A stretch of DNA of 64,000 nt from Owenia fusiformis. Its lineage: Eukaryota; Annelida; Polychaeta; Sabellida; Oweniidae. The notes under the pieces are model-generated. The model saw only the letters and a program-made list of their open reading frames with translations. It was not told the DNA's origin and did no database searches. The stretch lies in contig CAIIXF020000002.1 of NCBI GenBank assembly GCA_903813345.2, positions 13,224,150 to 13,288,149 of the forward strand, written 5' to 3'. A program made the translations under genes and the position numbers. This document shows, piece after piece, positions 46,112-57,904 of this stretch (within the stretch, counting starts at the first letter, position 1; every line of letters begins with the position of its first letter).

Positions 46112-49100
46112 TTTTTTTTTTTTTTTTTTTTTTTTTATTGCAATAAATTTAGAAAATGTACAAACTTCCCCAGAAAGTGGACAGTGGGGTTATTACATGA
46201 ACACCCTGTAGCAAATAATATAATAATAAGTCCTCTAAAAATATATTTAAAATTACATCCAATATTACATTACAATGGGTATTAACTTAATATTGACATA
46301 CAATATAAAATGATACATTCACCCATATTTTAATGTTCATATAAAAATATATTACATGCAATTTATAGTGTATATATATGTACATTTCAGCATATGCACT
46401 CTACAGTTAGTTATAGTTAAACATAAAATAAGATATTGATGTAATTATTCATTCTCCGCCATTCTCTCACATTCGCAAACATTCATACATCTACATTCAT
46501 GCTTACCAGGTTGCTATGTCTGTAAGATAATAAAAATAACAAACAAACAGATTTGTTTACATTTTATTCAATAAAACTCTTACGTCAGCAGCATATTTCT
46601 TATATTTAATAAATTCTATACTTTCGAGGTACTGCCTTACGTAATTTGTGAAATAAACAAAGTATGGAACCTTTTCATCAATATATGCTTTGTAAATAAC
46701 ATATTTCATTATTAAGATAAAAAGATTTAGTCCGTTATGAATATTTGCATCAGTTTGTTTACATCCTAGTAGAATATCAGTTTTGGAAAGATCATTTATT
46801 TTTATCAATTCAGTATTAGTACACCATTCCTTAAAACGTTTCCATATGTCTTTAACTAATTTACAGTTTAATAGTAAGTGGTTCATATCTTGCACTTCTT
46901 CACACCATGGACATTTGCTAGAGTCTATTATTTTCATTTTTTGTAATTGAGAGTTGCATGTTAATGTATTCATAAGAATTTTATATTGAAATGACCATAA
47001 CTTTGTTTCTAAAGTTATATTTCTGGCCATTGTATAATAATATTTCATATCTTCCTCCTGTATTCCCATAGATAACCATTTATTTAATGATGTAGGTTTT
47101 TCATATTCTTTATCTAATAAATTTTTATATATGTTTTTACAGGTAACATCTTTTGGTTTTTGAAAGCTGCTTTTTGTTGCAGGACTATTTTTTAATAACT
47201 TCCATAAGTTTGGGATAGCACTTACTATTCCTCTATACTTCATGAAATCTATTTTAATACCAAATTCTTCACTTAAAGATTCGTTAGTTTTAAAAGAATC
47301 ATCTCTATTAAGAAGATCATTTATTTTGTTTATTCCTGAAGCATGCCATTCTTTATAGAAAATTGACTTGTTATTCACCTTTATATGTTTGTTGTTCCAT
47401 ATATATTGAAGTTTAACATCTTCCCATGTTTCAATTTTATTTTCGTTAAAGGAAGCCCAAACATCTAGCATTTTTACATAAAATTTTGGCAAATAATTTA
47501 AGTTTAAGAAATTTGTATTGAAGTTGCAGTCAAACAAGAATTTGCCACCACTTTGTCCAAGATATGCCAGGGGTATGGTCATCCAGGTTGTTAATTTATT
47601 CTTTTTAAACCTATTTATCCAAACGCCTTTAATGGCTTTATCCATTAAATGATAATCAATCATTTTAAGACCACCTTCCTCAATTGGCGCAATTATAGCT
47701 TTGGTTTTAACTTTAGGAGGCTTTTTATTCCACAAGAATTCAAAAATTGCTTTATTGATATCATTTATTATGTTCTCAGGAATATATTGTACTGCACTTA
47801 AAAATGTTAGCTGTGAGATACCTAATGATTTAATTATTTTAATTTTTCCTTCAGAAGTTAAGTTTCTTTGTTTCCAAATATTCAGTTTACTTTTCATGGC
47901 TTCTACTTTAGTATATACACTATTGTTCACTTCAACTTGATTGTAAGAAAATGTGACACCAAGTGCGCTCACTGCTGCTTTGGGTTTAATGTCTAAAACA
48001 GTATCAGAACTCTCCCGTTTTGCTCCTACCCACATAGCGTCTGTCTTGTTCTTATTAATTTGTAGACCTGAACACTTTTCAAAGTTTTCTAATATTTCCA
48101 TTACTCGTTTTGCTGATGCTTCATCTTTAATGAATACTGTTGTATCGTCAGCATATTGTGTCACCCGAGCTTCAATTTCATTTGTTATGTTGATACCTTC
48201 TATATCTTTATCTGACCTTAATGCTATACTCAATACTTCTGCAACCATTATAAATAGAATTCCTGATATTGGGTCACCTTGTCGCACACCACGCTCCATT
48301 TTAAAAAATTCAGATGCTTTCCCATTATTCAAAATTGTGCTTTCAGGGTTATTATGAAGAGCCTTAATAAAATTAATGAAAATTGGACCAAAGTTAAATT
48401 TTTGTAATGTTTTCAACATGAATGACCAATTAATACTGTCAAACGCTTTTTTGAAGTCAATTAACAGGAATATTCCATTCTTATTGTTATCTTTGGTAAA
48501 TTCCATAAGATCTTTCATTAATCGTATACTTTGTCCAATAAATCTACCCTCTACATAGCCAGTTTGATCTTCGTGTATGATTTTTGGTAAAATTTTCCTG
48601 AGTCTATCACTCAGTACCTTTGTGCAAATTTTATAATCATAATTTAAAAGGGTAATAGGTCTCCAATTTTCTAAATGCTGTTTATTTTTATTTTTCTTAG
48701 GAATAAGTGAGATGATGCCTCTTTTTTGTGATATTGATGCTTCTCCCTTTATTAATAAGAAATTAAAACTTTTAATCAAATCCTCTTTGATGAAATCCCA
48801 AAATGCAAGGTAAAATTCAACTGTTAACCCATCACAGCCTGGGGTTTTATTTTTCTTAAATGATTTTAAGGCATGTAAGCATTCTTTTTCAGTTAACTGT
48901 TGTTCACAACTATTCTTATCTTCCTCACTTATTGTTGGTATATTATCATTTAAAAATTCCCTTTCATATTGTGGATTGCTTTCTCTTTTACTGTACAAAT
49001 CTTTATAAAATTGTCTTTCTGTTTCTAATATTTCTGAACTTTCTGTTACTAACTTTCCCTGCTTGTTATATATTGAGTTAATTACCTTTTTTGTAAAATT

Positions 49101-49715
49101 GTTTTTTTCTAAGTTCAGAAAATACTTGCTAGATTTTTCTCCATATTCACACCAGTTTGCTTTGCTCCTTATCATACTGCTCCTTGTTCGTCTAACTTGT
49201 ATTATTTCAACCTTAAGTTTCGATCTATTGTATTGCATTAAAGTGTTCTCATTTTTATTTTTATCTAATTCCAACTGTGCTTTATTCAATTTAACCAAAG
49301 CTTCTTTCTCTTCATTTTTCCTTTCTCTGGCCTTGTTCTTACTGAATTTCAAACATTCTAATCTAATTTCCATTTTAATCATGTCCCATTTCAGTCCTGA
49401 GTCAGTTACATCAATATATTTTATTTTTGCTTCCTCAATTACTTTTTGCATGCTCTCTAAGTATTTGGGGTCTCTATCAAACATAGCATTATATTTCCAG
49501 AAACCTGGTCCACGTTCTTTGAAGTCCTTAGGAGTGTAGTTTAAAACAGCTGCATGATGGTCAGAGGAGGGGCCCCATATGATATTTGTTTGTAGTTGGT
49601 CCATTAAAGTAGAGCTTACAAGCCAGTAGTCTAATCGACATTGTACCTTGCAGGCTTTATCACTCCAAGTAAAACGTTTCTCCAGTGGGTGCTGATGGTG
49701 CTTGGTACATTGGAA
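46112..49715 (-). mobile_element. 5'-truncated LINE, L1/Tx1-like, with poly-A tail
   Basis: Poly-T at 46112-46136 is the tail of a minus-strand element. Its 3' UTR (46137-46556) contains ccccagaaagtggacagtgg (46168-46187), the same small stem seen in the fragment at 12524-13432. The 5' end lies about 49715, inside the endonuclease; upstream the frame closes with a TAA and homology stops. I found no convincing target duplication. Confidence 0.9.
46557..49708 (-). CDS. LINE ORF2: endonuclease tail, reverse transcriptase, zinc knuckle
   Basis: The longest ORF in the window: 1,015 residues from the Met at 49604, with about 34 further in-frame codons upstream reading RFTWSDKACKVQCRLDYWLV, the end of an apurinic-type endonuclease. 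Counting from that Met, the catalytic-end motif GPSSDHHAA is at 11-19; the RT spans about 250-520, with LIDFKKAFDS at 381-390, GVRQGDPISG at 439-448 and the active site YADD at 484-487. A CX2CX7HX4C knuckle uses C898, C901, H909 and C914. It copies LINE RNA by target-primed reverse transcription in the nucleus. No stop or frameshift interrupts the RT, so truncation is recent. There is no ORF1. L1/Tx1 superfamily is my best placement; an exact clade needs a tree. Confidence 0.95.
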
Positions 49716-50621
49716 AAGTAGTTAATGTGGATGGCGTGCTACGAAACATCATTTATGATTAACAAACGGGAGTATTTTTAGTGGCCTTCACCAGATGTAC
49801 TCTGGGTAGCCAGAACATGTACTCTGGGTAGAACATGCAAACGTTCTTTGCCAAATAGTGGCTTTGATTCCCAAGTGGGAGAATGCTAAAATGAAAGATT
49901 ACCTGAACTGATGATGAACTATTTGCCTCCAAAAATTGAATCAAGAGACAATGACGTCTGATGTGTGATTTTGGACAGATATGATTTGAAAATGTTTTAT
50001 TGTAAACATTTACTAGTTCACGTTGACAGTACTGTTTTAGCGACGTTTCTAGAGATGTTGAATTGAGTGATAAAGTTGTTATTAAGAAGTTTACATTTTG
50101 CATAGACTTTGGACAATATATTTGCTCTCGTTTTATCTAATGACGACTAAACCGTTTCTTAACAAGCGTTACCAAAATTTGCTGATTCAGTACTAGGATG
50201 AGGGGTCTATATACCAAGTACATTTAGCACCATTGTTATTCACAATATGTAATGATTGGTTTGGTTTTTTCATTGAGATATCTTCTTGATCAGATTTAAT
50301 GACACATGGAGCTGATGTTCTAAGATGTTAGTCTACGTTACCATTCGTTTAAATATAGTACGCAAATGCTATATTTTACATGAACATAGTGTGTTTTCAT
50401 AAAATGAGTTTCTCTTATATTTAAAACGGACCAAGCTAATTCTTTGGAAAGAAAATGTCAGTTCCCATCAATTAATCTACGTTACAACATAGGCATGTTC
50501 AATGTTTTACAAATAGATAACCATGACAGTATCCAATATTAGTGTTTAACAATGCAGAGATATACTCCTTTGCTCTGCTAAAAAGTATTAAACCGAGCCA
50601 ATGGTCACAGAAGATTTACAC
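49716..50621. other. Unassigned stretch
   Basis: A 20-bp direct repeat around 49795-49830 (GTACTCTGGGTAG twice). Otherwise nothing. Confidence 0.5.
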
Positions 50622-50625
50622 TTAA

Positions 50626-51427
50626 AGGCCCCATATAAAGTTTAAACCACTTTGGCTTATATTGTAGTCTTACCCAATGTTATCAAAGTGTGATATGTGA
50701 AACTTTTTTTTTAAATTTCAAAAAGTGGTTTTTGATAGACTTTTTGTTCCAAAATTTGTGAATTTATTTAAAACCAACTTTTAGAGGTCACTCATATCTT
50801 TTAATTAGCCACAATTCATACCAATGCATAGCATTCATCCTCCCATGTTTTTTGCCGAAAAAATTAAGAAAATCGGTTCATAAATAAGCGAGAAATGAAC
50901 TTATTAGTGCATGAAAATGGTTCTGAGAAAAATGCATTTCAAAATTTTGGTTCTCATAGAGACCAATGGTACAATGATATCTAAAACATAATTTATTCTT
51001 CCTTTTCACCTGGTTAGACAATCAACATTGTTTTTTATGAAAGTCTAACATATTTAGAAAAGATTGACATCGAAAAAAAAAATTCAATTTTTTTCAAAAT
51101 GCTTTTGGTACCTTAGTGACATCACTAATGTTTCAAAATATTTTTGATATGTTTAAACATTGAAGTGGCCCATTAAATATGGCATTTTATTATTGAAATA
51201 GTGTGTCCTTTGTTCAACCTTTGCATTAGTGTTAAAAAGATAATCTTTTTTGAAATGCATTAAGAAATATTTGATGATTAAGAAATTTCAATATTTGAGA
51301 AATAAAATGCTCACAACTTTTTTTTCAAAAAATTTTTTTTGTTCAAAAATCTATAAAACCACTTTTTAAGTCCTGACAAATAGTAAATGAATGATAAAAA
51401 AATATTTTCAAACTTTAGACGGGGACT
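50626..51427. mobile_element. TTAA-flanked TIR element
   Basis: TTAA at 50622-50625 and 51428-51431; ends AGGCCCCATATAAAGTTT and (reverse complement) AGTCCCCGTCTAAAGTTT. A weaker internal inverted repeat (AAAAAGTGGTTTT against AAAACCACTTTTT). TTAA targets are used by piggyBac and Kolobok groups; which one is not clear. Confidence 0.7.
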
Positions 51428-51431
51428 TTAA

Positions 51432-51896
51432 TGATTGAATGACTGACAAACATTATGGAAATTACAATTTTAAGGACAAACATATAAAATATTTGTAATT
51501 GAGCATAAAAAGTTCAAAAGCCAACAATCATTAATCCTCCTGATAAGTATCAGTGCCCTAATGTCTGTACTTAAAGGTAGAAAAACATTTTATTTGGTAG
51601 CACTGTCATAAATTAAGAAGTATTCAAATCAATTAAGATGGTACCTATAACGTAATTTAAAATGGCACAAAAACTTTAGATTTGGACCACATATTTCAAA
51701 TCAAACTTACTACGAAACCAAAAGAGTCTAAAAGCCAATTTTTAGTATTATGCTGTAGACATATAACCTCATAAAATAACAAGGTATGACGTGAAACGGA
51801 GAAACTTTATTTTTATCATTTTCTGAAAACCGATTGGGGCATTACTATCTGGAATGACTGAGTTGTAAAATGCAGATGTGAACATCGCATAGAATG
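51432..51896. other. Unassigned stretch
   Basis: Nothing supported. Confidence 0.5.
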
Positions 51897-52600
51897 ATTG
51901 AATGAAAAATGGGGAGGGCTAAACTTTGGTCATGGCCTAGTGATCTTGCAATATCATGCTAAGCTAGTTATTGAATGGATTTTTTTTACCAAATGCAATC
52001 CAAGATGTAGTGAGAACAAGAGGGAGCTGTCTTCCTTCCAGGTATCAACACTGAAACCCTCAAAGAACATGGGAAGATGCTAGTGACCAAGTAATGCAAT
52101 GTCACCCCTTGCTGTTATAGAAGCAGATTCAAGAATATTTCTCCATACCAGAGACTGCTTCAATCATTGCCTAACAGTTGATTTTGATGTGGTTTATCCT
52201 GGTCTTAACTTGGATTCCATATAGTAAGGGGAAATCCTTCCAATATCTACCTGTCCACAATATTACAAGACCACTTGGCCATGACCAAAGTTTAGTCCTC
52301 CCAATTTTTCATGCAATCACTGGATTTGATATGTCACCTTTGCATTCTACTACTACTCTAAATCATCTGATTTGAAGGAATGGAAGGTGTATACCCAGAG
52401 CTATTGCTATTTTAAACTTTGAATCTTTTTTAGAAACATTGCAGTTGTAGAGTCATTTGTTATCCTGATGCATTCTAACCCACAGTTTCTATCACCACAT
52501 GAATGTGGCTGGACTACTTCCACTGCTTATACTGAGGCAACAACATATGAAAATGTAGGTCCTATGAGGCAGATATCTGTATTATAACAAAAGATGTTGC
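51897..52600 (+). pseudogene. Decayed copy of a multicopy invertebrate protein family (EADTR / VHNI / PIFHAITG motifs)
   Basis: Broken plus-strand frames read VIEADSRIFLHTRDC (about 52115), LTVDFDVVY, GKSFQYLPVHNI, LGHDQSLVLPIFHAITGFD (about 52270-52330) and IAVVESFVILMHSN (about 52440). These match, in order, a family I remember from many cnidarian, echinoderm and mollusc genomes (EADTR..LH, DTDVVVLA, F.YLPVHEI, LP.FHA.TGCDT). It is often multicopy and transposon-associated; its function is unknown to me. Several stops and shifts disable it. An inverted copy of the LGHDQSL.LPIFH segment lies at 51897-51952. Confidence 0.6.
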
Positions 52601-52791
52601 ATCCAAGGCATGCAAAGAACTTGTTTGATGTTTAAGGAGTGTTGAGGGAACATATGCAAATGTTTGAAATCATATCTCATTTGCTCTGGGCTATGTAGCC
52701 GTAGGGGAGACTGTCAGAATCTATAAATCCTGACCTGTTTGATTATGTTTTATGGATTTGGATTATATTTTCAAATAATTATACACAGAAT
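52601..52791. other. Unassigned stretch
   Basis: Nothing supported. Confidence 0.5.
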
Positions 52792-53223
52792 CACCCTATG
52801 CAGACAGAGCCTGTGGGAAATATTGGGTGCGGAGCAAATGAGCGGAGGGTGCGGAGCTAACGGTCATTTTTGAATTTAAATTTGGGATATTTCTGAAACT
52901 AAGCCGTTTTGGGACTTCAAATATACCAAGATATGTGTATTTGACACCAAATATCAATACAATTGTGAAAATAGTAGCGCAATTCATTCTATAGCGACGC
53001 AGTGTGCCTTAAACCTTTCCCAGACCTATATATTTTGAAATTATCCTTTTAATACTGAGTCCCCAGCATTTATAAAAAATGGTGTTCAAGGTACACTATC
53101 TATACAATTTATTTTTTGCATCTTGGAAGCCAGGCAGTATCTGTGTGATTTTATAAAAATTCGGAATGTATTTCAGATATGAGCCCCCTCTAAATATTGG
53201 TTGCGGAGCAGCTCCATAAACGT
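52792..53223. mobile_element. Lone arm of the CACCCTATGC palindrome
   Basis: Nearly identical to one arm of 40252-41112. It runs from the terminal CACCCTATGC through the centre sequence CAGCTCCATAAACGTA and then stops, so the second arm is absent. Confidence 0.92.
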
Positions 53224-53399
53224 AGGGCCTGTGTAAACAGAAAGTGACTGTACAAACAGATAGTGGCTGCATAAACAGAAAGTGATTGAATATACATACA
53301 GTGATTTAATATTATATTTATAGTTACCTTTTATGAGAGAGACAATCAAGACATGCAATAAATATAAAATAATGGAATACAAAATCTGCGCAAGAAGTG

Positions 53400-53630
53400 A
53401 AAATTGAAGCAAATGAGAGAGCACAAAGAGAATTTACAGTACAAGAGACGAACTGCCGAGGAAACAGCGGCTTATGCAACACAACAACAACAACAAAGCA
53501 AGACTGATCACCGAGTTTGAGAATAATATATTTGATGATGAAGATGAGGACCCATCTAATCATGAACAAAGCAAAAGTATTCAACAAAAGTTCAAAGATG
53601 ATGAACAAAATGTCCCCACCAATGGGTGAT
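53400..53630 (+). other. Acidic coding-like stretch, no gene assigned
   Basis: One frame without a start reads KARLITEFENNIFDDEDEDP then SNHEQSK..., about 65 codons to TGA. It is Gln/Asn/Asp-rich, and the CAACAA run suggests low complexity. Possibly a decayed exon; weak. Confidence 0.2.
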
Positions 53631-53644
53631 CCCGACAAATGATC

Positions 53645-54530
53645 CTGAAAATGAGTAGACCTAAGACTTTACCGACACAATTTGAGGACAGAAAATCCAA
53701 CATGGCCGCCTTAAAATTTACCCAGAATGCCCCAAAATTAGTTAGTTCTAGATTTTCATACTAAGAACCACCCCTGAAAATTTGAAATTGATCCGTCAAA
53801 CAGTTAACCAGAAAACATGTAAACAAGACTTTTACAGACAAGATTTTAGGATGGAAAATCCAAAATGGCTGCCTAGACATTTACCCAGAATGTCAAAAAA
53901 CTAATCAGTTCTAGATTTTCATTCTAAGAATCATCCCTGAAAATTTCAAATTGATCTACCAAACAGTTCACCTGAAAACGCGTAGACAAGACTTTACAGA
54001 CAAGATTTAGGACGGAAAATCCAAAATGGCAGCCTTGACATTTACGCAGAATGCCAAAAAACTATTCAAATTTAGATTTTCATACTAAGAATCATCCCTG
54101 AAAATTCGAAGTTGATCTACAAAACGGTTCACCTAAAAACGCTTCGACAAGACTTTACAGGCAAGATTTTAACACGGAAAATCCAAAATGGCTGCCTTGA
54201 CATTTATCCAGAATGCCAAAAAACTAATCAGATCGAGATTTTCATACTAAGAATCATCCCTGAAAATTTGAAATTAATCAACCGAACGGTTCACCTGGAA
54301 ATGCGTAGACAAGACTTTACAGACAAGATTTTAGGACGGAAAATCCAAAATGGCTGCCTTGATATTTACCCAGAACACCAAAAAACTAATCAGATCTAGA
54401 TTTTTATACTAAGAATCATCCCTGAAAATTTGAAATTGATCTACCAAACGATTCACCTGAAAACGCGTAGACAAGACTTTACAGACAAGATTTTAGGACG
54501 GAAAAATCCAAAATGGCTGACAATAAAAAA
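53645..54530. repeat. 162-bp tandem repeat, about 5.3 copies
   Basis: GACAAGATTTTAGGACGG recurs at 53837, 53999, 54160, 54322 and 54484 (period 161-162). Units also hold AAAATGGCTGCC, AAAAACTAATCAG and ATCATCCCTGAAAATTTGAA. Degenerate relatives lie at 7560-7690, 8510-8611, 9710-9790 and 55880-56000. Confidence 0.95.
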
Positions 54531-54727
54531 GTGATTATGAGTTTTGCTGATTTCCTTTTACAAAATTGTCACATACGAGGGTTGATCATAAAGTTCTCAT
54601 AATATCCCTCTAATTTCTATATTTTTCAATATATTCTAATGAAATTTTCACAGAATGTGCAGCATAGAATCTCTTATTGAATCAGATAAAACATATTTAG
54701 TGAAACAGAAATATTAAATAAGAAATG

Positions 54728-54741
54728 GTTGCCATAGTAAC
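54728..54741 (+). promoter_or_regulatory. RFX X-box-like sequence (candidate)
   Basis: GTTGCCATAGTAAC fits the RFX consensus GTNRCC-N(0-3)-RGYAAC with a 2-nt spacer. It is inside a transposon arm, so function is unproven. Confidence 0.45.
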
Positions 54742-55435
54742 GGGAAATCAAGGCACCCGGGGCAAATAAAAGTAATTGAGAGAATGGCTCTAATTAACCA
54801 TTTTAACACACATAATAAACTCTCATAAATTACCAAACACATTAAAATGTTAACTTGAATATGTTGTTAAGTGCTTTTACTATTAAAAAATTGATCATGT
54901 GGATTGTGTGGTGTCATAGGGGATGCTTTCATGCTTCATTAGATGTGATACCAGGGTCTGAGACTCAAAGCTAATGATCAGAACTGACTGTGTAAGAGAA
55001 TGCAATAGATGCAGAGATCTTCAGAAAAATAAAATTCATATTGATAATATGTTATGTTAAGTTTGTAAGATCCTTTGGTCAGACTAAACATGATCTAAAA
55101 CAAATATATTGCTAAGGTATTAACAAAATTACACCATGTGTGTGGTCTGTACATGTTAAAAATGAACTAAAGGGGCAAAATCAATTTTCCTCGGGATATT
55201 TGACAAAACAGTCAGGGGGTCTAACAGTCACTTCTAATGAAGCATAACAATCATCCATTATGAGATCACACAATTCACATGACCATTATAATAGTTCACA
55301 ACAGTCAAGATCACATATCATTTGACAATTTAATGTGTTTGACAGCTTATTTGACAACTTATTATGTATTTAAACATGGTTAATAGGGGCTATTCTAGCT
55401 AGTTTTTTTATTTGCCCCGGGTGCCTTGATTTCAA

Positions 55436-55449
55436 GTTACTATGGCAAC
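55436..55449 (-). promoter_or_regulatory. RFX X-box-like sequence, second arm (candidate)
   Basis: Exact inverse copy of 54728-54741 in the right arm of the same element. Confidence 0.45.
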
Positions 55450-55602
55450 CATTTCTTATTTAATGTTTCAGTTATCCTAAATATTTTTTGCTGGATTAAT
55501 AAAACATTCCATGCTACACATTCCGTGAAAATTTCATAGAAAAATATTGAAAAGTAAAGAAATTAGAGAGATATTATGAGAACTTTATGATCAACCCTCG
55601 TA

Positions 55603-56110
55603 TAACCACTTTTAACAATAACATAGACTTTTACAACAAAGTACACCTGAAATTATTTATAAAGCTACTAAATAGTTAAAGTATGAAAACTCAAAAACAC
55701 CATTCAATATGATACAAAGAATTATCGCGCGCTAACTTTTCTTAAGAGATTCAAAATGGCTGACATGACTGAGCTAACAGGTCCAAAACCTAATCAGATG
55801 TAGAATGATGTAAGTTGAACAAGATATTAAAGTTTTAAAAGCAATTGTGAAGCCGTTTTTTTCTTAAAGTTTGCGGACAAGGATTTTAGCATTTGACTTC
55901 AAAATGGCCGACAGGAAGTAGGTTTCGAGTTAAAAATTTTCCATCCACATCTGTAAGCACTTATAAGTTATCCCTGAAAATTTGAAGGTGATATCTGTAG
56001 CGGTTTTTGAGAAAACTGCCGGACGTACGGACGTACGGACGGACAGACAAACAGACGGACGCGCCTAGGCCGACAATATGGCCCCACACTATGTGGTGGG
56101 GACATAAAAA
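55603..56110. repeat. Diverged 162-bp-type repeat ending in a GGAC tract
   Basis: 55880-56000 has AAAATGGCCGACAGGAAG and TATCCCTGAAAATTTGAAGG; 56015-56062 is (GGAC/GTAC)n; it ends with CACACTATGTGGTGGGGACA. A common layout for the 3' end of molluscan repeats (from memory). Confidence 0.6.
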
Positions 56111-56129
56111 GTGGTCAGACAATCCTTTC

Positions 56130-57015
56130 GAAAAAGCGGTACTTGGACTAAGTCATTTTTCGTGAAGAGTAATCTACTTTTATACGTTGCATTTTTAAAT
56201 CACGTAACTTTGCGTTACTTTATCACGCGGTCCTAACTCTCCGGTGTCCGGGGCGTATCGAAACCAAAACGCCCCGCAAAACCGTTAATTTGAATTTCAA
56301 ATCTACCCTGTCTTTGGAAAATCGATGATTGTGAGTCTCACACTACACCGTTTTTTCAAACTTGTTCCATTAAATCCTTCACAGAAATTCCTTTCGGTCG
56401 AGACATTGTCTTTGTTTACAAAGTCCATCGTTTTAGCGGCGTTTTGGTCCCCAGATGTGAGAAGATGCAAATCTTAAGAGATTTCAACCAAAAGCCTTGA
56501 TATATCGCCAGTTCTTTTATTATTCTCCCCTCTATTTTGCACAAGGACTCCCATTACAACCCTCCATCGCTGCATCAACATATTTATTTCATTAAACGCA
56601 GCAAATTAAAAAAAGTCCTACGCAACCGTTCGAAATTGACCAAGACGCCCCGGTCTTCCAAAACGCCCCGCAGAGTCACATGACTACAAACGTGTATAGA
56701 TAAGGTGTATAGATCCAACGGGGCGTTTTCGTTTTGCATATTCAAAACCTGACACGTTAATTACTTTGCCATTAAAACGTAACTTTATTGGACCTTAACT
56801 TTTCTCCACGAAGAATGAATGAATCTTTATTTCTGGCATTTTCAAAACACTTTACTTTGCCATAAAAGCGTAACTTTATTGGACTTTAACTTTTCTCCAC
56901 GAGGAATGCATGAATTTTTATGTAGGCATTTTCAAAACACGTTACTATTGGACTTTAAGTTTATCCACGAAGAATGGATGTGTGAGTTTTTATGTAAGCA
57001 TTTTCAATAAAGTTT
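56130..57015. repeat. ~85-bp tandem repeats split by a ~0.5-kb GGGGCGTTTT segment
   Basis: Three clear units at 56745-57015 share GGCATTTTCAAAACAC, TTTGCCATAAAA.CGTAACTT and CTCCACGA(A/G)GAATG. A degenerate unit lies at 56130-56230. Between them 56240-56735 has inverted ACGCCCCG/CGGGGCGTTTT motifs. The unit resembles the ~90-bp repeat of 2038-4332 (GGCATTTTCAAAA...TTAC.TTG.CCAT...TTGGACTT...CACGA). Confidence 0.75.
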
Positions 57016-57696
57016 ATGTTCATGTTATTTTAATGTTTATGTTTATGTGATTGCAACGTTGTATAAATAGAACGCAATATTCACACTAGCATACATTTAA
57101 TAATGTCTAGCGTCGTGAAATTCGAACGTAATTAGGAAACCATTTGGGAAATAAGATTTATTTGGAACTGATACCAGACGCTTAAACCTGATGCATACCA
57201 GCATTCGGTTACAGCAATTTCTCGGCGGTGTTCATTGGTCAATCTCAACAGACCACCTTACGTCTGATCACGTGGTTAGATCCCTATGAGCATTCATTAT
57301 ACAAAAAAGAACAAAGGAACTTTCGAAGTTGAAAAATGCCGATACGAAAAGACGAAAATAACACAGTATATCATAAAAATTGCTGTTATTTGCCGTTGTT
57401 GTAGACAAAATTAATAAGCAGAGCACGAATTATTATGCCAGCATACATGTATGCTCGATCTGGATGATTTCATAAGTGGACAACCATAGCCACATTGTAA
57501 GAAGTGGAAAAACAAAGAATGCGGGAAAAGTACCAGTTTGGGACTAAACAAAAGTTATAAACTATAACAAGTGTCTAAAAGCATGCAGTGGTTCCAGAGG
57601 AAGAAAACTAAGAAATAGGTAAAAACACAAACTACAAAAGTACGAATGGTGGTGTCATGCAGCACAACGACAACGGTACGGATATTTTCTATGGTT
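57016..57696. other. Unassigned stretch
   Basis: Nothing supported. Confidence 0.5.
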
Positions 57697-57904
57697 AGGT
57701 TATTCTTTCCAAACAACATTTTGGAAAAATGCTATTCTGTACCTGCCCATGTTATTTCCTGCTAAATAAAGTATGAAGGCATGTGTGTATTTCCTTCCTT
57801 TTTTCAGGAAAGTATCCTTGCAATGTCTTTTTTAGTAAACCAGGTAGCAGGTAATTTGCGACTTCATGAAATGAAGTACGAAATATCCTCAAGAGGAGTC
57901 TGTA

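Larger units (their letters stand above)
54576..55600. mobile_element. Mariner-like element with long inverted arms
   Basis: Ends CGAGGGTTGATCATAAAGTT inverted, flanked by TA (54574-54575, 55601-55602). Inverted similarity extends about 210 bp. Both arms contain the exact 14-mer GTTGCCATAGTAAC (54728-54741; inverse 55436-55449), followed by CACCCGGGGCAAATA. No transposase. Confidence 0.92.

Noticed and set aside
47701-49539. Plus-strand open frames of 60-158 codons
   Set aside because: Antisense shadows of the LINE ORF2.
46100-49740. Target-site duplication of the large LINE
   Set aside because: No word of 8 bp or more adjoining the poly-T matches the 5' junction convincingly.
40256-53000. 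63-codon frame (MNCATIFTIVLIFGVKYTYL start) kept in three palindrome arms
   Set aside because: Arms are so alike at DNA level that the frame is carried along; the differences include several amino-acid changes and no sign of selection.
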